The notes under the pieces: model-generated | Told to the model about the DNA's origin: nothing | Database searches by the model: none | What the model saw: only the letters and a program-made list of their open reading frames with translations | From: Lachnospiraceae bacterium | GTDB taxonomy: Bacteria > Bacillota > Clostridia > Lachnospirales > Lachnospiraceae | Direction: 5' to 3' | Assembly (NCBI GenBank): GCA_024403435.1 | Contig: JAKSRV010000011.1 | Location: 1-34,472 of the forward strand | DNA length: 34,472 bases | In this document: positions 1 to 7,955 of the stretch, one piece after another | Position numbering within the stretch: the stretch's first letter is position 1 | How the letters are laid out: the number at the start of each line of letters is the position of its first letter | Translations under genes and position numbers: made by a program

Positions 1-11
1 TCGCAGTATGT

Positions 12-443
12 TTATGCGCGCTCGTTGTATTTTTCTTCACAGTATTTGCAGCGATAGGTCTCGGTCTCTTCGTCTGCGAGGAAGAAGATATGAGGTAGTC
101 CCTGCTCGATGGAAGTGATGCAACGGGGATTGTGACAACGGATTACATTCTTAACCGACTTGGGGAGAGAAAGAATCTTTTTCTCTACAATGACACCGTT
201 CTTGATTACGTTGATGGTAATGTTGTGATCGATGAAAGCAAGTACATTGAGGTCGAGGGTGTTGATATCACATTCAACCTTGAGAATGTCTTTCTTACCC
301 ATTACCTTAGAACGGGCATTTTTGATAATTGCAACTGTGCAATCCATTTTATCGAGTCCGAGATGCTCGTATATATCCATACTTTTTCCGGCTTTGATGT
401 GGTCAAGTACAAAGCCTTCTTCAATCTGTCCTACGTTAAGCAT
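12..443 (-). CDS. pyrI: Aspartate carbamoyltransferase regulatory subunit
   Basis: PyrI is the non-catalytic chain of class B aspartate carbamoyltransferase. It binds allosteric nucleotides in its N-terminal domain and contacts PyrB through a C-terminal zinc domain. The 143-aa protein is close to the usual ~150 aa. The zinc ligands are visible near the C-terminus: CHNPRC followed by CKYC, i.e. the CX4C...CX2C arrangement. The N-terminal part (GFVLDHIKAGKSMDIYEHL) matches the start of PyrI. An AAGGAG site lies about 7 nt upstream of the ATG. It follows pyrB after a 28-nt gap on the same strand, so the two are surely co-transcribed. The gene is complete; its stop lies 12 nt from the window edge, so downstream pyr genes cannot be seen. 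Confidence 0.95.
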   Translation of the reverse strand: MLNVGQIEEGFVLDHIKAGKSMDIYEHLGLDKMDCTVAIIKNARSKVMGKKDILKVECDINTLDLNVLAFIDHNITINVIKNGVIVEKKILSLPKSVKNVIRCHNPRCITSIEQGLPHIFFLADEETETYRCKYCEEKYNERA

Positions 444-471
444 TGTTTATCTCCTTAGGTAAAATCTCTGT

Positions 472-1395
472 TTATTGTGTCTGCTCGTCAAGTCCTAAAA
501 GAGTAAGGATGAGAGCCATACGAACGTATACGCCGTACTGTGCCTGCTTGAAATATGCAGCACGGGGATCGTCATCAACCTCTACTGAAATCTCGTTAAC
601 GCGGGGAAGGGGATGAAGCACGAGCATATTTTCCTTTGCCAGAGCCATCTTCTCGGGAGTGAGGATGTAGAAGTCCTTCAAACGAATGTAATCTTCCTCG
701 TTGAAGAAACGCTCCTTCTGTACGCGTGTCATATAGAGCATATCAAGGTCGCCCATTACATCCTCGAGCTTGATTACTTCTTCGTAATAGATCTGCATTT
801 TGTCGAGCATATCGGTTACGTAATCGGGAACGCGAAGCTCGGGAGGAGAGATAAATACAAATTTGATGTTCTCATAGCGAACCAAAGCGTTTATCAGAGA
901 GTGTACGGTACGTCCGAATTTAAGATCACCGCAAAGACCGATGGTAAAACCGTCAAGCTTGCCGTGAAGGCTTCTGATGGTCAGAAGATCGGTAAGTGTC
1001 TGTGTGGGATGCTGGTGACCGCCGTCACCTGCGTTGATAACAGGAATCAGTGATCTTGAAGCAGCTACCATGGGAGCACCTTCCTTGGGATGGCGCATTG
1101 CGCAGATATCTGCATATGCGGATATAACGCGGATGGTATCTGAAACGCTCTCGCCCTTGGCTGCAGAAGATGAGTTGGCATCTGAGAAACCGATTACCTT
1201 ACCGCCGAGTCTGGTCATTGCAGATTCGAAGGAAAGTCTTGTTCTTGTGCTGGGCTCATAGAAGCAGGTGGCAAGGATTTTTCCCTCACATGCGTGAGCG
1301 TACTTATCAAGATTTGCTTCAATGTCATTGGCAAGATCGAAGAGCTTGTCGAGCTCTTCTGTGGTAAAGTCCAGAGGACTCATTAAATGTCGCAT
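472..1395 (-). CDS. pyrB: Aspartate carbamoyltransferase catalytic subunit
   Basis: PyrB condenses carbamoyl phosphate with aspartate to carbamoyl-aspartate, the committed step of pyrimidine synthesis. The family motifs are all present: [13 protein letters not shown] (carbamoyl-phosphate loop), [12 protein letters not shown] and [10 protein letters not shown]. The reading frame is open up to 1446, but I place the start at 1395 ([10 protein letters not shown]). This start has GAGG 7 nt upstream, gives the usual ~307 aa, and lies just downstream of a plausible promoter whose transcript would begin near 1411. Upstream in-frame ATGs at 1413 and 1446 lack a comparable ribosome site. It is the first gene of a pyrB-pyrI pair. 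Whether PyrR or an attenuator controls it is not visible; the leader is too short for a classical PyrR attenuator. Confidence 0.97.
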   Translation of the reverse strand: MRHLMSPLDFTTEELDKLFDLANDIEANLDKYAHACEGKILATCFYEPSTRTRLSFESAMTRLGGKVIGFSDANSSSAAKGESVSDTIRVISAYADICAMRHPKEGAPMVAASRSLIPVINAGDGGHQHPTQTLTDLLTIRSLHGKLDGFTIGLCGDLKFGRTVHSLINALVRYENIKFVFISPPELRVPDYVTDMLDKMQIYYEEVIKLEDVMGDLDMLYMTRVQKERFFNEEDYIRLKDFYILTPEKMALAKENMLVLHPLPRVNEISVEVDDDPRAAYFKQAQYGVYVRMALILTLLGLDEQTQ

Positions 1396-1417
1396 AGCTG
1401 TGCCTCGTTTCATATTT

Positions 1418-1446
1418 TTTCTAAACGGAAAGCTTATGATTATCAA
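1418..1446 (-). promoter_or_regulatory. Candidate pyrB promoter
   Basis: On the minus strand TTGATA (1441-1446) and TAGAAA (1418-1423) are separated by 17 nt. Transcription would begin near 1411, leaving a ~16-nt leader before the chosen pyrB start. It lies directly downstream of the terminator ending the nitroreductase gene, so pyrBI needs its own promoter here. The -10 matches consensus at 4 of 6 positions only. Confidence 0.4.
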
Positions 1447-1451
1447 AAGTT

Positions 1452-1485
1452 TCCATAAAACAGCCGGGAGTGGAATCCCGGCTGT
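1452..1485 (-). terminator. Rho-independent terminator of the nitroreductase gene
   Basis: A perfect 10-bp GC-rich stem (ACAGCCGGGA at 1460-1469 with TCCCGGCTGT at 1476-1485, 6-nt loop) begins 3 nt beyond the nitroreductase stop. On the minus strand it is followed by TTTATGG and then CTTTT. The U tract is interrupted, so termination may be incomplete and allow some read-through into pyrB. Confidence 0.75.
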
Positions 1486-1488
1486 GAG

Positions 1489-2022
1489 TTAACGATAAGA
1501 TAAAATTTCTGATACTTCTTTACGACGGGGAGCAACGGGAGTCTCAGCGGGATATCCTACGGGAACGAGTGCTATAAGCTCCTGTCCTTCGGGAACACCG
1601 ATTACCTCGGCTGCATTGTCATCATAAAGACCAAGTATAACGGTACCAAGACCTGCCTCGTGAGCTGCTAAGCAGAAGCTCTGGGTAGCGATGCCGGTAT
1701 CGAACATCTGCCATGAAGCTCCTTTGCTTGTTGAATAAGAACCATCTTTCTCAAAACCGCTTCTCATGGTTACTGCACAAATAGCAATAACAACAGGAGC
1801 ACCGTTGATGATGTCGCCGTTCTTAGCCCAGCAGGTGGTACATTTAGCAAGAGCTGCTTTAGCTTCGCCTTCGAGAGCAATATATCTGGTAACCTGAGTG
1901 TTTTTCCAACTGGGCGACATTGATGCTGTTGCCACCAGCTGTTCGATTAATTCGTGAGATACTGTAGCATCGGTAAACTGACGAATACTTCTGCGTCCGG
2001 TAATACCCTCTGTAACGTTCAT
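1489..2022 (-). CDS. Nitroreductase-family FMN flavoprotein
   Basis: This is a small (177 aa) member of the FMN-dependent nitroreductase superfamily, which uses NAD(P)H to reduce nitro groups, quinones or flavins; the true substrate is not predictable. The N-terminal RRSIRQF is the typical FMN-phosphate contact, followed by SPSWKNTQ (SPSxxNxQ). The segment LAAHEAGLGTVILG and the C-terminal ALVPVGYP, RRKEVSE are also family hallmarks. The start at 2022 is chosen because AAGGAGG lies 5 nt upstream; the frame extends to 2079 but that part overlaps a leader hairpin. The gene is monocistronic, with its own terminator and a promoter overlapped by an 18-bp palindrome. This suggests stress- or ligand-responsive repression, although no regulator gene is adjacent. 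Confidence 0.88.
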   Translation of the reverse strand: MNVTEGITGRRSIRQFTDATVSHELIEQLVATASMSPSWKNTQVTRYIALEGEAKAALAKCTTCWAKNGDIINGAPVVIAICAVTMRSGFEKDGSYSTSKGASWQMFDTGIATQSFCLAAHEAGLGTVILGLYDDNAAEVIGVPEGQELIALVPVGYPAETPVAPRRKEVSEILSYR

Positions 2023-2068
2023 AGCAGCCTCCTTATAAGAAAAATCTAAAATGATAAAAACTAGAGTG

Positions 2069-2092
2069 AAAAAACCCAAGATATTGTGGGTT
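2069..2092 (-). promoter_or_regulatory. Terminator-like hairpin in the nitroreductase leader
   Basis: Read on the minus strand, AACCCA (2087-2092) pairs with TGGGTT (2073-2078) around an 8-nt loop and runs directly into six U residues (2069-2074). It sits between the promoter (-10 at 2110-2115) and the start codon at 2022, so it could attenuate transcription. The stem is only 6 bp, so it may be weak. Confidence 0.4.
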
Positions 2093-2109
2093 CGTTTTTA
2101 ACCTTATAC

Positions 2110-2138
2110 ATTTTATCATTTATGGTTTTAGGTTTCAA
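2110..2138 (-). promoter_or_regulatory. Promoter of the nitroreductase gene
   Basis: TTGAAA (2133-2138) and TAAAAT (2110-2115) on the minus strand are separated by exactly 17 nt, each matching consensus at 5 of 6 positions. Predicted transcription start is near 2103, giving a leader of about 80 nt. Confidence 0.65.
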
Positions 2139-2144
2139 CCTAAA
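2127..2144. promoter_or_regulatory. 18-bp palindromic operator candidate on the -35 box
   Basis: TTTAGGTTTCAACCTAAA is a perfect inverted repeat of two 8-nt arms around a 2-nt centre. It contains the -35 hexamer of the nitroreductase promoter, the classic position for a dimeric repressor. MarR- or HxlR-type regulators often control such flavoproteins, but the family cannot be told from the site. Confidence 0.55.
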
Positions 2145-2220
2145 GAAGAGTATGTTTTAAATGAATTTTTTTAAGCAAAATATACAATAATTAATGATTT
2201 ATTAAAAATAAACTGTTTGT

Positions 2221-2249
2221 TTTACATATGAAAAGATTTATGGTAGAAT
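2221..2249 (+). promoter_or_regulatory. Promoter of the mini-MCP gene
   Basis: TTTACA (2221-2226), a 17-nt spacer and TAGAAT (2244-2249) form a good sigma-A-type promoter. Transcription from about 2256 excludes the ATG at 2228 and supports the start at 2324. Confidence 0.65.
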
Positions 2250-2323
2250 ATTTTCATACAAAAACAATTATGCTGTTAAGCGTAAGAGAGTTCTTCAATA
2301 AATATATTAAAGGGGTATATAAT

Positions 2324-2680
2324 ATGGCTATTGATGTAAATAATCAGGATTCAGAGCTTCAGGCTCAGAACAATTGGACTAAGGTATCAGACAGCATTAA
2401 AAAGTGCGAGGCACTTGTAGGAATTATTCAGGATAAGACCAAGAACCTGAACAGCATTCAGGGACGTCAGAACATCCTTGCACTCAATGCGAGTATTGAA
2501 GCTGCCAGAGCCGGTGATGCGGGTAGAGGATTTGCTGTAGTTGCGAAGGAAGTAGGAGCACTTTCACAGCAGTCTAAGGGACTTAACGAGGAAATCTCCA
2601 AGACTCTTCTTGAAATCTCTAAAGCTATGCTCGAAATTACCGAAGCTGTTAATGCTATGTCTGCAGCAGATAATGCATAA
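2324..2680 (+). CDS. Stand-alone chemoreceptor signalling-tip protein (mini-MCP)
   Basis: This 118-aa protein is essentially only the cytoplasmic hairpin tip of a methyl-accepting chemotaxis protein, the part that binds CheA and CheW. The hallmark tip sequence is present ([18 protein letters not shown], then [11 protein letters not shown]), flanked by heptad-like helices. There is no membrane segment, HAMP or sensor domain. The frame is open from 2228, but the promoter at 2221-2249 and the AAAGGGG site 8 nt before 2324 fix the shorter start. It is flanked by its own promoter and terminator, so it is a real single-gene unit and not a degraded fragment. It could be a soluble receptor, a competitor for CheA/CheW or a dimerisation partner. 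No che gene lies nearby. Confidence 0.85.
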   Translation: MAIDVNNQDSELQAQNNWTKVSDSIKKCEALVGIIQDKTKNLNSIQGRQNILALNASIEAARAGDAGRGFAVVAKEVGALSQQSKGLNEEISKTLLEISKAMLEITEAVNAMSAADNA

Positions 2681-2698
2681 TAGAGAATTTACAATGAA

Positions 2699-2730
2699 CT
2701 GCATCGGAGATTCCGGTGCAGTATTTTTTT
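2699..2730 (+). terminator. Rho-independent terminator of the mini-MCP gene
   Basis: CTGCATCGGA (2699-2708) pairs with TCCGGTGCAG (2712-2721) with one G-U pair and a 3-nt loop. It is followed by TATTTTTTT. It lies 18 nt after the mini-MCP stop. Confidence 0.85.
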
Positions 2731-2745
2731 ACCATATAAAGAATT

Positions 2746-4341
2746 ATGAAAGCACTTAAGATTATTTTTTATGTAATAGCGGGCTTGATATTATCGCTGT
2801 GCCTGTTTGTGCTTGTCTGCGCGTTAAATCCTCCGCTTTCACAGAAGGTTTCCGTATTTTTGTACGGAGATGAGGAGCGTCCGGGAATCACTCAGATTTT
2901 TACCCCCGAAGGGTTTAAGGAGTATTTTAATCTAAAGCTTCCTTTTAATCTGCCCTTTGGTATCGGTAAGAATGACAGTGATATTGAAATCAATGAACCC
3001 GGCAATATTGCAGATTGGCCCGATTATACCATTTCGACCCTTCCGGACGGAGTGGGAATGCTCACAGGATATCTGCCCATCGAGAGTACCGAACAGCAGA
3101 TTTCGGATGATGATGCCAATGAATTGAAGAACGACCTCGGTACGGGTGACACCGGCGAGGCCTTGGATTTTGATACGGTGATTTATCCGTATTATGCGAT
3201 GCTGGATGACAGCGAGGCTGCTTTATATAAGCAGATATATGCGAATGCCAATGCCATCAGACGTTCATTTGTACCTGTCACGGGTATTTCTACGACAGGA
3301 ATAAAAAGAGCCTTCGAGGCTGTTGTAAACGATCATCCAGAATTGTTCTTCCTTGAAACTGCATATTCAATTAAATACGACAAAAGCGGTAATGTCGCTG
3401 AGATGACATTGTCGTACTATACGATTGTAAACGATCTGGCTTCTGCGAGAGATAAGTTCAATTCCGCAGCAAATTCAATTGTGGCGGGTGCGCAGGAACT
3501 CGATAGCGATTATGACAGAGAAAAGTATGTACACGATGCTTTGATAGGTACTGTTTTGTATGACGATACTGTATCTATGAGTCAGAGTGCATACAGCGCT
3601 TTGGTAAACGGTAAAACAGTATGCGCGGGTTATGCGCGTGCCAATCAGTATATACTTCAGAAACTCGGTATTCCTTGCTATTATTGCGTGGGATATTCCG
3701 GTCAGAACCATGCTTGGAATATTGTTATGCTATCTGACGGTTACTACAACGAGGATGTGACCTGGGATGATACTGTTCCGCCTACCTACAATTATTTCAA
3801 TTGTACCGATACGGATTTTGCTTCATCGCATGTCAGAACCGGAATGTCAGTAAACCTTCCGCCATGCAATGCTTTCACCTTTAGAGGGCTTGAGAGTGGA
3901 GCGGTGGCTGAGGTTACAATTCCCGAGGGAACTACCGTGGACGGCGAAGAGGTACACTTTAAGCCCTTACGTTATGAGGATTATCTCAATGATCACGATC
4001 CTCATAATACGGATGCCGCACATGCATTAATATTGCAGGAATTGGCTGAAATAGGTCTCAAGGAGACGGACGTATGCTGGTCAATGGATGAGTATTACGA
4101 TAAGTGCAAAACGGAATTTGCCGCTGTAGGAGCGGGAGAACAGAGTTTTTATGTAATTGTGCCCGAAAGTCTGTATGGAGAAGTAGAGCAGGCATATGCA
4201 ACGGATGAATACAAAGCAGGATATTCCGATGATGTTCTTGCAAAACTGGGAATGAACAGAATGCTGCTCCGAATTCAGGCACAGAGACTTGGCAACGGAT
4301 ATTATAAGCTATACCACAATGTACTTACGTGGAAAGAGTAG
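2746..4341 (+). CDS. Membrane-anchored transglutaminase-like (papain-fold) protein
   Basis: This 531-aa protein has one N-terminal hydrophobic anchor (about residues 5-28) and a large exported part. A transglutaminase-like core with a complete Cys-His-Asp triad is visible: Cys293 in KTVCAGYA, His322 in QNHAWNIV and Asp337 in EDVTWDD. In bacteria such domains mostly act as proteases or peptidoglycan-linked hydrolases and rarely as cross-linkers; the substrate here is unknown. About 190 residues after the core have no recognised motif. The ribosome site before the ATG is weak, and the start lies only 16 nt after the upstream terminator, so its promoter is not obvious. The next gene starts 13 nt downstream with a good GAGGTGA site, so the two are probably co-expressed. 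Confidence 0.8.
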   Translation: MKALKIIFYVIAGLILSLCLFVLVCALNPPLSQKVSVFLYGDEERPGITQIFTPEGFKEYFNLKLPFNLPFGIGKNDSDIEINEPGNIADWPDYTISTLPDGVGMLTGYLPIESTEQQISDDDANELKNDLGTGDTGEALDFDTVIYPYYAMLDDSEAALYKQIYANANAIRRSFVPVTGISTTGIKRAFEAVVNDHPELFFLETAYSIKYDKSGNVAEMTLSYYTIVNDLASARDKFNSAANSIVAGAQELDSDYDREKYVHDALIGTVLYDDTVSMSQSAYSALVNGKTVCAGYARANQYILQKLGIPCYYCVGYSGQNHAWNIVMLSDGYYNEDVTWDDTVPPTYNYFNCTDTDFASSHVRTGMSVNLPPCNAFTFRGLESGAVAEVTIPEGTTVDGEEVHFKPLRYEDYLNDHDPHNTDAAHALILQELAEIGLKETDVCWSMDEYYDKCKTEFAAVGAGEQSFYVIVPESLYGEVEQAYATDEYKAGYSDDVLAKLGMNRMLLRIQAQRLGNGYYKLYHNVLTWKE

Positions 4342-4354
4342 CGAGGTGAAATGA

Positions 4355-6409
4355 ATGATTCATGGCTACAGGACAGTCGCTTTATGTACGGCTGAAATGC
4401 AGAATGAGGATGTTCAGGAAATTGTATTTCCACTGCATCATTATTTGAAGAAAAAGAACTGGAAGACTTTAATCTTCAATTCTACAACCGATATGCAGCA
4501 GGATACTGAGTTCGATCACGGAGAAAGATGTGTGTTCGGGCTTATTCCGTATGACAAAATAGATGCATTTGTAGTCTTTGGACGCAACATCAAACAGAAT
4601 TCTGTTATTCAGGAGATCGTTGACCGAGCAGGTGCTTACAACAAGACGGTTGTTATTTTGGATTGCGATACTCAATTTGACGGTGCAGTCAATCTGGTAT
4701 ATGAAGAGCAGGGCGCATTTAATGAACTTGTAACGCACCTTGTCAGAGACCATCATTTTACCAAGATTAATTTTATTGCCGGTATTGAGGGCAATATCGT
4801 TTCCGAACGCAGATATATGGTGTTTAGGGATGTTCTGAACAGATATGGTGTGGATTTTAATGAAACTACACAGCTCGGATACGGTTGTTTCTATGATTTC
4901 CCCACCATTAGTGTGGTGGAAGAATTTATTAAGAATCCGGACGGTCTTCCTGAGGCGATTGTATGTGCCAACGATACGATGGCACTCACTGCCTGTGATA
5001 TCCTGATGAGACACGGAATCAGAGTGCCGGAGGATGTGGTTGTAACTGGCTTCGACGGCATAGCGAGAGAAAAGTATGCGGCTCCCAGACTCAGTACATG
5101 TGCCAGAGATTTGGACCGTATGGCAGAGGTGATAGGCAACAAGCTGATTGAAAGTATCGATGCCAAAAACGAGACAGAGATGCTTGATTTTCCGTTGTGG
5201 TTCAAGAAGTCTGAATCGTGCGGATGCGGATGCGGCAACAGCGGTCTTGAGCGTCGAATGATTACTCAGATGTGTTCGCTGACCTATGATAATTATGATT
5301 TTGACAGACAGATGAATCGTTTTCTGACGCAGATGAACATGGCATCGGGAAGGGATGAAATGCAAAAGCTCCTTGAGGAGTTTACATTCCAGGATACATT
5401 TATATGTGTAAATGCCGAGATGGATACCAACCAAATCGGATATCACTGGTTCAATATTAATCCGTTCTCGAGAGAGATGAAAGTGTATCGCTTTTTCAAC
5501 GAGGAGGATTACGGTAAGTTTATCGTGCCCGTATCGGAGCTTTTGTATGACTGGGACATGATATGGAGATATGACAAGCCGATTGTCTTCATGGCCATAC
5601 ACAATCAAGCCGATTGCTGTGGATATACGGCTACACTTTTGGTTGATGAGAATCTGCCGTCGATGCTCAAGGAATGTGAGCATGCAGTCAGATTCGCAAT
5701 CACGCTTAACAGTATAGTGAGCCTGCATGTACAGCAGGTAGCACTGCGCAGAACCAATGACAAGCTTAGGGACATTCAGGAGAGTATTATTGCCAGCTTC
5801 GCAGACCTGGTTGAATCAAGGGATGATTCAACAGGTATGCATGTAAAGCGTACGCAGGAATATATATCGATATTGGTTAGGAATGCGGCTAAGAGAGAGC
5901 ATTACAAAAATAAGCTTGATCCGAAGACCTGTGAGTTGATTATTAAGGCGGCTCCGCTTCATGATATCGGCAAGATTACCGTATCCGATATGATATTGAA
6001 TAAACCCGGAAAGCTTACTCAAGAAGAGTTTACGACAATGCAGAATCATTGTGTGGCGGGGGCGAAGATTATCGACGGTACATTGACAGGTATTGAGGAT
6101 TCAGATTATCTGGAAATTGCGAGAAATGTATCTACATATCATCATGAGAAATGGAACGGTGCAGGATATCCGTTTGGTCTCAAGGGTGAGGATATTCCCA
6201 TATGTGCGAGATTGATGGCAATTGTAGATGTGTTCGATGCATTGACCAGCAAGAGAGTTTATAAGGATGCCTACAGCATCGAGGAGACATTCAGAATAAT
6301 GGCCGAATCGAAGGGCAGTCATTTTGATCCGGAATTGATAGATGTATTCTTTGATTCTACGGATGAGATTGTCAGATGCTTTTACAGCAATTCTCGAAGT
6401 TATATATAA
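4355..6409 (+). CDS. LacI-type ligand-binding domain fused to HD-GYP domain
   Basis: This 684-aa protein probably reads a small molecule and degrades cyclic-di-GMP. Residues ~5-290 resemble the periplasmic-binding-protein fold of LacI regulators (IVCANDTMALTACDIL, VPEDVVVTGFDG), but there is no helix-turn-helix and no signal peptide, so the sensor is cytoplasmic. A Cys-rich joint follows (ESCGCGCGN), then a ~200-residue linker of unknown fold. The C-terminal HD-GYP phosphodiesterase has HDIGK (His536-Asp537), HHEKWNGAGYP (GYP at 604-606) and ARLMAIVDVFDALTS. The catalytic residues look intact. It is separated by 13 nt from the transglutaminase-like gene and has a GAGGTGA site. A perfect stem-loop follows the stop. 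The ligand and true enzymatic activity are inferred. Confidence 0.86.
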   Translation: MIHGYRTVALCTAEMQNEDVQEIVFPLHHYLKKKNWKTLIFNSTTDMQQDTEFDHGERCVFGLIPYDKIDAFVVFGRNIKQNSVIQEIVDRAGAYNKTVVILDCDTQFDGAVNLVYEEQGAFNELVTHLVRDHHFTKINFIAGIEGNIVSERRYMVFRDVLNRYGVDFNETTQLGYGCFYDFPTISVVEEFIKNPDGLPEAIVCANDTMALTACDILMRHGIRVPEDVVVTGFDGIAREKYAAPRLSTCARDLDRMAEVIGNKLIESIDAKNETEMLDFPLWFKKSESCGCGCGNSGLERRMITQMCSLTYDNYDFDRQMNRFLTQMNMASGRDEMQKLLEEFTFQDTFICVNAEMDTNQIGYHWFNINPFSREMKVYRFFNEEDYGKFIVPVSELLYDWDMIWRYDKPIVFMAIHNQADCCGYTATLLVDENLPSMLKECEHAVRFAITLNSIVSLHVQQVALRRTNDKLRDIQESIIASFADLVESRDDSTGMHVKRTQEYISILVRNAAKREHYKNKLDPKTCELIIKAAPLHDIGKITVSDMILNKPGKLTQEEFTTMQNHCVAGAKIIDGTLTGIEDSDYLEIARNVSTYHHEKWNGAGYPFGLKGEDIPICARLMAIVDVFDALTSKRVYKDAYSIEETFRIMAESKGSHFDPELIDVFFDSTDEIVRCFYSNSRSYI

Positions 6410-6410
6410 T

Positions 6411-6446
6411 AAAAAAAGAATCTCGCAGGCGAGATTCTTTTTTTTT
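6411..6446. terminator. Bidirectional terminator between convergent genes
   Basis: A perfect 16-bp inverted repeat (6411-6426 with 6429-6444) has a GC-containing core GAATCTCGC and poly-A/poly-T ends, so it gives a U tract on either strand. It sits directly between the HD-GYP stop (6409) and the trkH stop (6445-6447). Confidence 0.9.
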
Positions 6447-7908
6447 AATATTTTTTCCAGCAACTTAGCTTAAATATGATAAGCATAGGGAACAGCTCGA
6501 GTCTGCCGGCAAGCATATCAAACATAAAGACTATTTTTGAAAAAATACTGAAATCTGCGAAGTTGCAGGTGGGACCTACACCTCCGAGACCGGGACCGAT
6601 GTTATTGAGCATTGCTACTACACCGGTGAAGTTGGTGGTGAAATCAAAATTGTCTATCGAAACCAGTAAAGTGGATATCAAAAGGATAAAGAAATAGGAT
6701 GCCAGATATACATTGGTCGCTCTTACCGTCTCATGCGAGATAGGCTTTTTATCCATCTGAATCTTCTTGATTTCATTGGGATGAATCATTGAAGAGAGTT
6801 CCTTGCGGATGGTTCTCAACATGATAATCAGTCTCGATATTTTCATACCGCCGCCGGTACTTCCGGAGCAGGCACCGCAGAACATTAACAGTACAAGTAT
6901 TGTCTTGGACAGTGAAGGCCACAAATCAAAGTCAGTGGTTGAAAATCCGGTGGTAGTGATGATTGAACCGACCTGGAACGCTGCGTGTCTGATTGAATCA
7001 CCGGTAGATGCATACATGCCTCTGATATTGATGGCAATCATTATTGTACTTATCAATATGATGGCAAGATACCATTTGACCTCTTCAATGGAAAATGCAT
7101 CCTTGAATTGTCTGCGAAGGAGACAAAAGTAAAGGGTATAGTTGATACCACTGAGTATCATAAATATTGTAATTGCCCACTGTAAAGCAGGTGAGTAGGT
7201 AGTAATGCTGGTATTGAGGATTCCGAATCCTCCGGTACCGACTGTACCGAAAATGGTTGTTGCGGCATCAAATGCACTCATGCCCAAAATCATATATACC
7301 GCAAATCCGATAACGGTGAGACCTATGTACATACCGTAGAGGTACTTGGCGGTATTTTGTGCCTTGGGAACAAGTTTGTTGACAGAAGGTCCTGTACTTT
7401 CCGCACGCATCAGGTTCATGGAATATCCGCCCATGAGAGGGAAGATTGCCATGATGAAAACAAATACACCCATGCCTCCGATCCAGTGGGTGAAGCTTCT
7501 CCAGAACAGGCAGGTATGGCTCAGGGCTTCGACATCGCTGAGGATGCTGCCTCCTGTAGTGGTAAATCCGGAAACAGTTTCAAACAATGCATCGATATAA
7601 TGCGGAATCGCACCGCTCAGAGTAAAGGGGATTGCGCCGATGAGACTGAGTACAATCCAACCGATGGCAACTGCGGCAGCACCCTCGCGGGAATACAGCT
7701 CACGTTTTACCTTTCTCTTGGAGGCGATGATAGAGGCTATTATTTTTAGCAGCAGACCGAACAGAAGGCTTCCGGCGGCAACGATTACAAATGCAATAGA
7801 GTCTGTCCATTCTTTATAAAACAGACCTACCGCCGCAGGTATCAGCATAAAGCCGGATTCAAGCCAGGCCAGCCAGCTTATTACGACCATTACTATATAT
7901 AAGTTCAT
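6445..7908 (-). CDS. trkH: Potassium uptake membrane subunit, TrkH/KtrB family
   Basis: This 487-aa polytopic membrane protein forms the ion pathway of a Trk/Ktr potassium transporter. The selectivity-filter repeats are visible: GFTTTGGS, GTVGTGGFG and TTTGFST, plus the fourth pore loop region NNIGPGLGGVGP. Length and the closing segment MLAGRLELFPMLIIF fit TrkH. It is translated from an ATG preceded by AGGAG at 9 nt and lies 47 nt downstream of trkA on the same strand, so the channel and its gating ring are made together. The stop codon lies inside the shared bidirectional terminator. Whether it couples to Na+ or H+ cannot be seen. Confidence 0.95.
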   Translation of the reverse strand: MNLYIVMVVISWLAWLESGFMLIPAAVGLFYKEWTDSIAFVIVAAGSLLFGLLLKIIASIIASKRKVKRELYSREGAAAVAIGWIVLSLIGAIPFTLSGAIPHYIDALFETVSGFTTTGGSILSDVEALSHTCLFWRSFTHWIGGMGVFVFIMAIFPLMGGYSMNLMRAESTGPSVNKLVPKAQNTAKYLYGMYIGLTVIGFAVYMILGMSAFDAATTIFGTVGTGGFGILNTSITTYSPALQWAITIFMILSGINYTLYFCLLRRQFKDAFSIEEVKWYLAIILISTIMIAINIRGMYASTGDSIRHAAFQVGSIITTTGFSTTDFDLWPSLSKTILVLLMFCGACSGSTGGGMKISRLIIMLRTIRKELSSMIHPNEIKKIQMDKKPISHETVRATNVYLASYFFILLISTLLVSIDNFDFTTNFTGVVAMLNNIGPGLGGVGPTCNFADFSIFSKIVFMFDMLAGRLELFPMLIIFKLSCWKKY

Positions 7909-7955
7909 GCTATAAATCTCCTATATAAATTCGACGGACGAATTTACAGATTGAA

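Noticed and set aside
4469..5728. Long (419-codon) open frame on the minus strand
   Set aside because: It is antisense to the LacI-HD-GYP gene, has no ribosome site or recognisable domain, and is explained by the codon bias of the plus-strand gene.
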